Shown here: positions 61,234-64,000 of the stretch, in pieces
How positions within the stretch are numbered: the first letter of the stretch is position 1
How the letters are laid out: every line of letters begins with the position of its first letter
Assembly: GCF_000272475.1 (NCBI RefSeq)
Contig: NZ_AKFJ01000004.1
Location: 33,104-97,103, forward strand
Source: Novosphingobium sp. Rr 2-17
GTDB taxonomy: Bacteria; Pseudomonadota; Alphaproteobacteria; Sphingomonadales; Sphingomonadaceae
Direction: 5' to 3'
DNA length: 64,000 nucleotides
The notes under the pieces: generated by a model
Told to the model about the DNA's origin: nothing
Databases searched by the model: none
What the model saw: only the letters and a program-made list of their open reading frames with translations
Program-made: the position numbers and the translations under genes

Positions 61234-63273
61234 ATGTCCAGCATGTTACGCATGTCCGTGGCGCTGCTGTCGCTTTCCGCCGTCCCCTTGGCTGCAAAGG
61301 CCCAGGTGCAGCCTCCCTATCAAAACCCATATCAAACGCCCTATCCGGCGCCCGTCCAGACGCAGCCACAACGCGCCGCACCGGACGGTCGCGAATGGGA
61401 CAGCGCGCGTGCATCGGCATCGCAATCGCACGACATGTCGGTCCACCAGTCGATCGACCGCTGGAAGCTGTTATCCACCAACGATCGCATGGGCTTTGCC
61501 ACTTATTCAGGCTTCCTGCTGACCTACCCCGGCTATCCGATGGAAGAGAAAGTGCGCGGCTATGCGGAAAAGGCGCTGCTCACCGAATCGCCGGACGCAT
61601 CCTCGGTCGCGTTATTCTTCGACCGGTTCCAGCCCATCACCAGCCAGGCCCAAGGCCGTTACGCCACCGCGCTGACGACGCTGCGCCGAGCCGATGCCCA
61701 GCAGAACGCGATCCTGGCATGGCGGCGCGGATCGCTGACCCCGGCGGACGAAGGCGTGCTGCTTTCGCTGTATCGCGATCGACTGACCCAGGCCGACCAC
61801 GACGCGCGGATGGATGCACTGTTGTGGCAGGGCGAAACATCACAGGCCCAGCGCCAGATCTCGTTCGTCTCGGCTGCTAAGCGCCCGGTGTTCATGGAGC
61901 GCCTGGCCATGCTGCAGGGTTCCTCGCCGGGTACGCTCGGCTTGGTCCTGCCGACCAACGTCGCGTCCGATCCGGGCTACATCTACAGCCGCGCGGTACA
62001 AGCACGCCGCTCGGGCGGCACCGCAGCGGAGGTCTCCCTGCTAGCCACCCGCCCGCCCTTGTCGGCGCCGGTCGCGGATGCCGAAAAGTGGGTGCGCGAA
62101 CTCCTGAACGCCGCCCGCGCTGCCGACAATGCCTCTGCCGTTCGCATCGCCGGATCGATAGATGATGCCTTCGCGCCCGGCACCGACGTCAGCCGTTTGT
62201 CCTTCCGGGTGCGCGACGACTACACCTCGCTGGTCTGGTTGGGCGGAACCAAGGCCCTGTGGTCGCTCGCCGATCCGCGCCGCGCCGCGCCGCTGTTCTA
62301 CCGCTACGGCGCGGCGGCACAGACGCCGGGCACCCGCTCCAAAGGCTTCTACTGGGCGGGCCGCGCGCTGGCGCAAGCGAACGACCGCGCGGGCGCGAAC
62401 CGCTATTTCGAAATGGCGGCGCAGTATCCGCAAGCGTTCTACGGCCAGCTCGCGCTGGAACGGCTCGGTCGCCCACTGCCCAGCATGGACACCCGGCCCA
62501 GCTCTGTGCCCAGCCCGGCCCAGCGAGCCTCGTTCCAATCGCTGCCGATCACCCGCGCCGTGCGCGACGTGGCGCGTGATGGCGATTGGCGCACCGCCGT
62601 GCAGTTCTTCCGCGAGATATCGGACCAGGCGCAAAGCGAGGCGGACCATGTCCTCGTCGCCGAACTGGCGCAGCAGATTGGTCGGCGCGACCTGGCAGTG
62701 ATCCTGGGCCAAAGCGCGCATGCGGACGGCTTTACCAGCTTCGGCCAGATCGCCTTCCCGCTGGTGCCGGCCCCCCCTGGCACCAACTGGACGATGGTCC
62801 ACGCGCTCAGCCGGCAGGAAAGCCAGTTCGCCCAGAATGCCTTGAGCCACGCCGGCGCGCGCGGCCTCATGCAGTTGATGCCCGCCACCGCGCGTGAGCA
62901 GGCCGGCAAGCTAGGCCTCGGGTATGACGAAAGCGCACTGATGAACGATCCGGTGTACAACATCCGTCTGGGTGACGGGTATTTCGGTCGGATGATGGAC
63001 TACTTCGGCGGCACCACCCCGCTGGCCGTGGGCGCCTATAATGCGGGCGCAGGCAACGTGAACAAGTGGCTGCGTGCCAATGGAGACCCGCGTACCGGCG
63101 CGGTTGAATGGATCGACTGGCTGGAACAAATCCCGATCTACGAAACCAAGAACTACATCCAGCGCGTGCTGGAAAACGCCGTGGTCTACGAAAGCATGTA
63201 CCCATCGAAATCGGATTACAACGGCCCGAACAAGCTCACCCACCTGATGCCCGGCAAGCGCACGCCGGGCTGA
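61234..63273 (+). CDS. slt: Soluble lytic murein transglycosylase
   Basis: 679 residues with a signal peptide (MSVALLSLSAVPLAAKA) and a Pro/Tyr/Gln-rich N-terminal segment. A long alpha-helical U-shaped region (about 80-500) precedes the SLT domain with the catalytic Glu in ALSRQESQFAQNALSHAGARGLMQLMP and AVGAYNAGAGNVNKWL. It cleaves peptidoglycan to anhydromuropeptides in the periplasm. AAGGAG upstream supports the start at 61234. greB follows after 16 bases. Confidence 0.94.
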   Translation: MSSMLRMSVALLSLSAVPLAAKAQVQPPYQNPYQTPYPAPVQTQPQRAAPDGREWDSARASASQSHDMSVHQSIDRWKLLSTNDRMGFATYSGFLLTYPGYPMEEKVRGYAEKALLTESPDASSVALFFDRFQPITSQAQGRYATALTTLRRADAQQNAILAWRRGSLTPADEGVLLSLYRDRLTQADHDARMDALLWQGETSQAQRQISFVSAAKRPVFMERLAMLQGSSPGTLGLVLPTNVASDPGYIYSRAVQARRSGGTAAEVSLLATRPPLSAPVADAEKWVRELLNAARAADNASAVRIAGSIDDAFAPGTDVSRLSFRVRDDYTSLVWLGGTKALWSLADPRRAAPLFYRYGAAAQTPGTRSKGFYWAGRALAQANDRAGANRYFEMAAQYPQAFYGQLALERLGRPLPSMDTRPSSVPSPAQRASFQSLPITRAVRDVARDGDWRTAVQFFREISDQAQSEADHVLVAELAQQIGRRDLAVILGQSAHADGFTSFGQIAFPLVPAPPGTNWTMVHALSRQESQFAQNALSHAGARGLMQLMPATAREQAGKLGLGYDESALMNDPVYNIRLGDGYFGRMMDYFGGTTPLAVGAYNAGAGNVNKWLRANGDPRTGAVEWIDWLEQIPIYETKNYIQRVLENAVVYESMYPSKSDYNGPNKLTHLMPGKRTPG

Positions 63274-63289
63274 GGGGCGTGATCGTGCG

Positions 63290-63775
63290 ATGAAACCGGC
63301 TGGACCTCCGATCACCCCTGCGGGCATGACCGCGCTCAGCGCGCGCTATCACCACTTGCTCGGCACCGAGCGACCGCAGATCGTCGAGATCGTGTCGTGG
63401 GCGGCGGGCAATGGCGACCGCTCGGAAAACGGCGACTACCTCTATGGCCGCAAGCGCATGCGCGAGATCGACCGCGAACTCGCCCACCTCGCCCGCCGCA
63501 TGAAGGCGCTGCGCGTGGTCGATCCCGCCCAGCAGGACGACCGCTCGAAAGTGTTCTTCGGCGCCTGCGTCGAACTGGCGGACGAAAACGACGAGCGCCT
63601 CGTCATCACCCTGGTCGGCGACGACGAACAAGACGCCACCGCCGGCCGCATCGGCTGGAGCGCCCCCCTCGCCCGCTCCCTACGCGGCGGCAGCGTGGGC
63701 GACTTGCGCACGGTACGTTTGCCGTCGGGCGAGCGGGAATGGGAGATCGTGGGGATCGAGTATCCGACGGGGTGA
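63290..63775 (+). CDS. greB: Transcription elongation factor GreB
   Basis: 161 residues. The N-terminal coiled-coil carries GDRSENGDYLYGRKRMREIDREL, with the acidic tip residues that enter the RNA polymerase channel (the Asp/Glu of GDRSENGDY). A C-terminal FKBP-like domain follows (VFFGACVELADENDERLVITLVGDDEQDA). It rescues arrested RNA polymerase by stimulating transcript cleavage. The length and GDRSEN motif favour GreB over GreA. Probably co-transcribed with slt. Confidence 0.93.
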   Translation: MKPAGPPITPAGMTALSARYHHLLGTERPQIVEIVSWAAGNGDRSENGDYLYGRKRMREIDRELAHLARRMKALRVVDPAQQDDRSKVFFGACVELADENDERLVITLVGDDEQDATAGRIGWSAPLARSLRGGSVGDLRTVRLPSGEREWEIVGIEYPTG

Positions 63776-63983
63776 TGGCTACGGATGGAGCTGAATTGGT
63801 TACCCAATTTAGTCTTTTGGTAACGCCAGAGGAACAGTACGAGCGCCCAATCATTGCTATTAAAACGTGATAATACTTGCCTAAAGTCCGTTGATTCAGG
63901 TATTTCGCGTGAATAGTGCCGTGGCGGCTCTGCGAACAGGGTAAGCTAAAATAATGACGATAAATGAAAATCGATTTGGACTA

Positions 63984-64000
63984 GGCTCAGGACCCATTGA
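63984..64000. mobile_element. Possible terminal inverted repeat of an insertion sequence (cut by window end)
   Basis: GGCTCAGGACCCATTGA ends the window directly after ACTA. It resembles insertion-sequence termini remembered from sphingomonads, and the preceding 200 bases are AT-rich and gene-free. Without the sequence beyond the window this is only a suggestion. Confidence 0.25.

Noticed and set aside
63775..63870. A 31-codon frame starting in the greB stop codon
   Set aside because: It is very short, has no recognisable features and lacks a ribosome binding site beyond the overlap.

Overview
The window is about 64 kb of GC-rich chromosome from an alphaproteobacterium, most probably a sphingomonad (Sphingomonadales, for example Novosphingobium, Sphingobium or Sphingomonas). 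The evidence is the combination of SciP and CckA (CtrA cell-cycle network), GTTC-N7-GTTC type SOS boxes, an EcfG-like general stress promoter, a large TonB-dependent receptor, an HRXXN histidine kinase and a subclass B3 metallo-beta-lactamase. Most of it is dense housekeeping chromosome with many 4-8 bp gene overlaps. No tRNA, rRNA, CRISPR array or complete insertion sequence was seen.

Layout. 0-6 kb: end of an unknown gene and its terminator, a GNAT acetyltransferase, a PA0069-type radical SAM protein with an SOS box directly before its start, a small Ala-rich membrane protein behind an EcfG-like promoter, and dnaE. 6-9 kb: minus-strand run lolC-lolD, small hypothetical, glutathione peroxidase. 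9-17 kb: purF-SDR, a PilZ protein, an intergenic inverted repeat, a cyclopropane fatty acid synthase, photolyase, membrane hydrolase, rppH. 16-21 kb: M28 peptidase, guaB, rsmB-like, TPR protein. 21-26 kb: YpfJ-type zinc protease and lipoprotein, a MITE-like repeat, a BlaI/M56 sensor pair with a perfect operator, HdeD. 26-31 kb: sdhC-sdhD-sdhA without sdhB, then a B3 beta-lactamase coupled to prmA. 31-46 kb: a second PilZ-like protein, sciP, and the ligA / recN / bamD genes, which are separated by accessory blocks: a MerR-controlled glutaredoxin-MauE fusion, an outer-membrane protein, a GGDEF-EAL protein, a histidine kinase and response regulator, and a TonB receptor. 46-64 kb: Kef-type antiporter, glsA, a membrane protein, alaS, trhO, recA, cckA, a DUF2062 protein, smpB, an S9 peptidase, dapA, a lytic transglycosylase and greB. 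The last 17 bases may be the tip of an insertion sequence.

Themes. DNA repair is well represented (recA, recN, ligA, dnaE, photolyase, and a probably SOS-controlled radical SAM enzyme). So are cell-cycle and second-messenger signalling (sciP, cckA, GGDEF-EAL, two PilZ-like proteins, an orphan kinase/regulator pair) and envelope biogenesis (lolCD, bamD, lytic transglycosylase, cfa).

The least explained piece is the MerR / glutaredoxin-MauE divergon at 34.0-35.2 kb. It has a textbook mercury-type operator with a 19-bp spacer, but no merT, merP or merA, and its regulator lacks the first metal-ligand cysteine. All functions are read from sequence motifs; no database search was possible.
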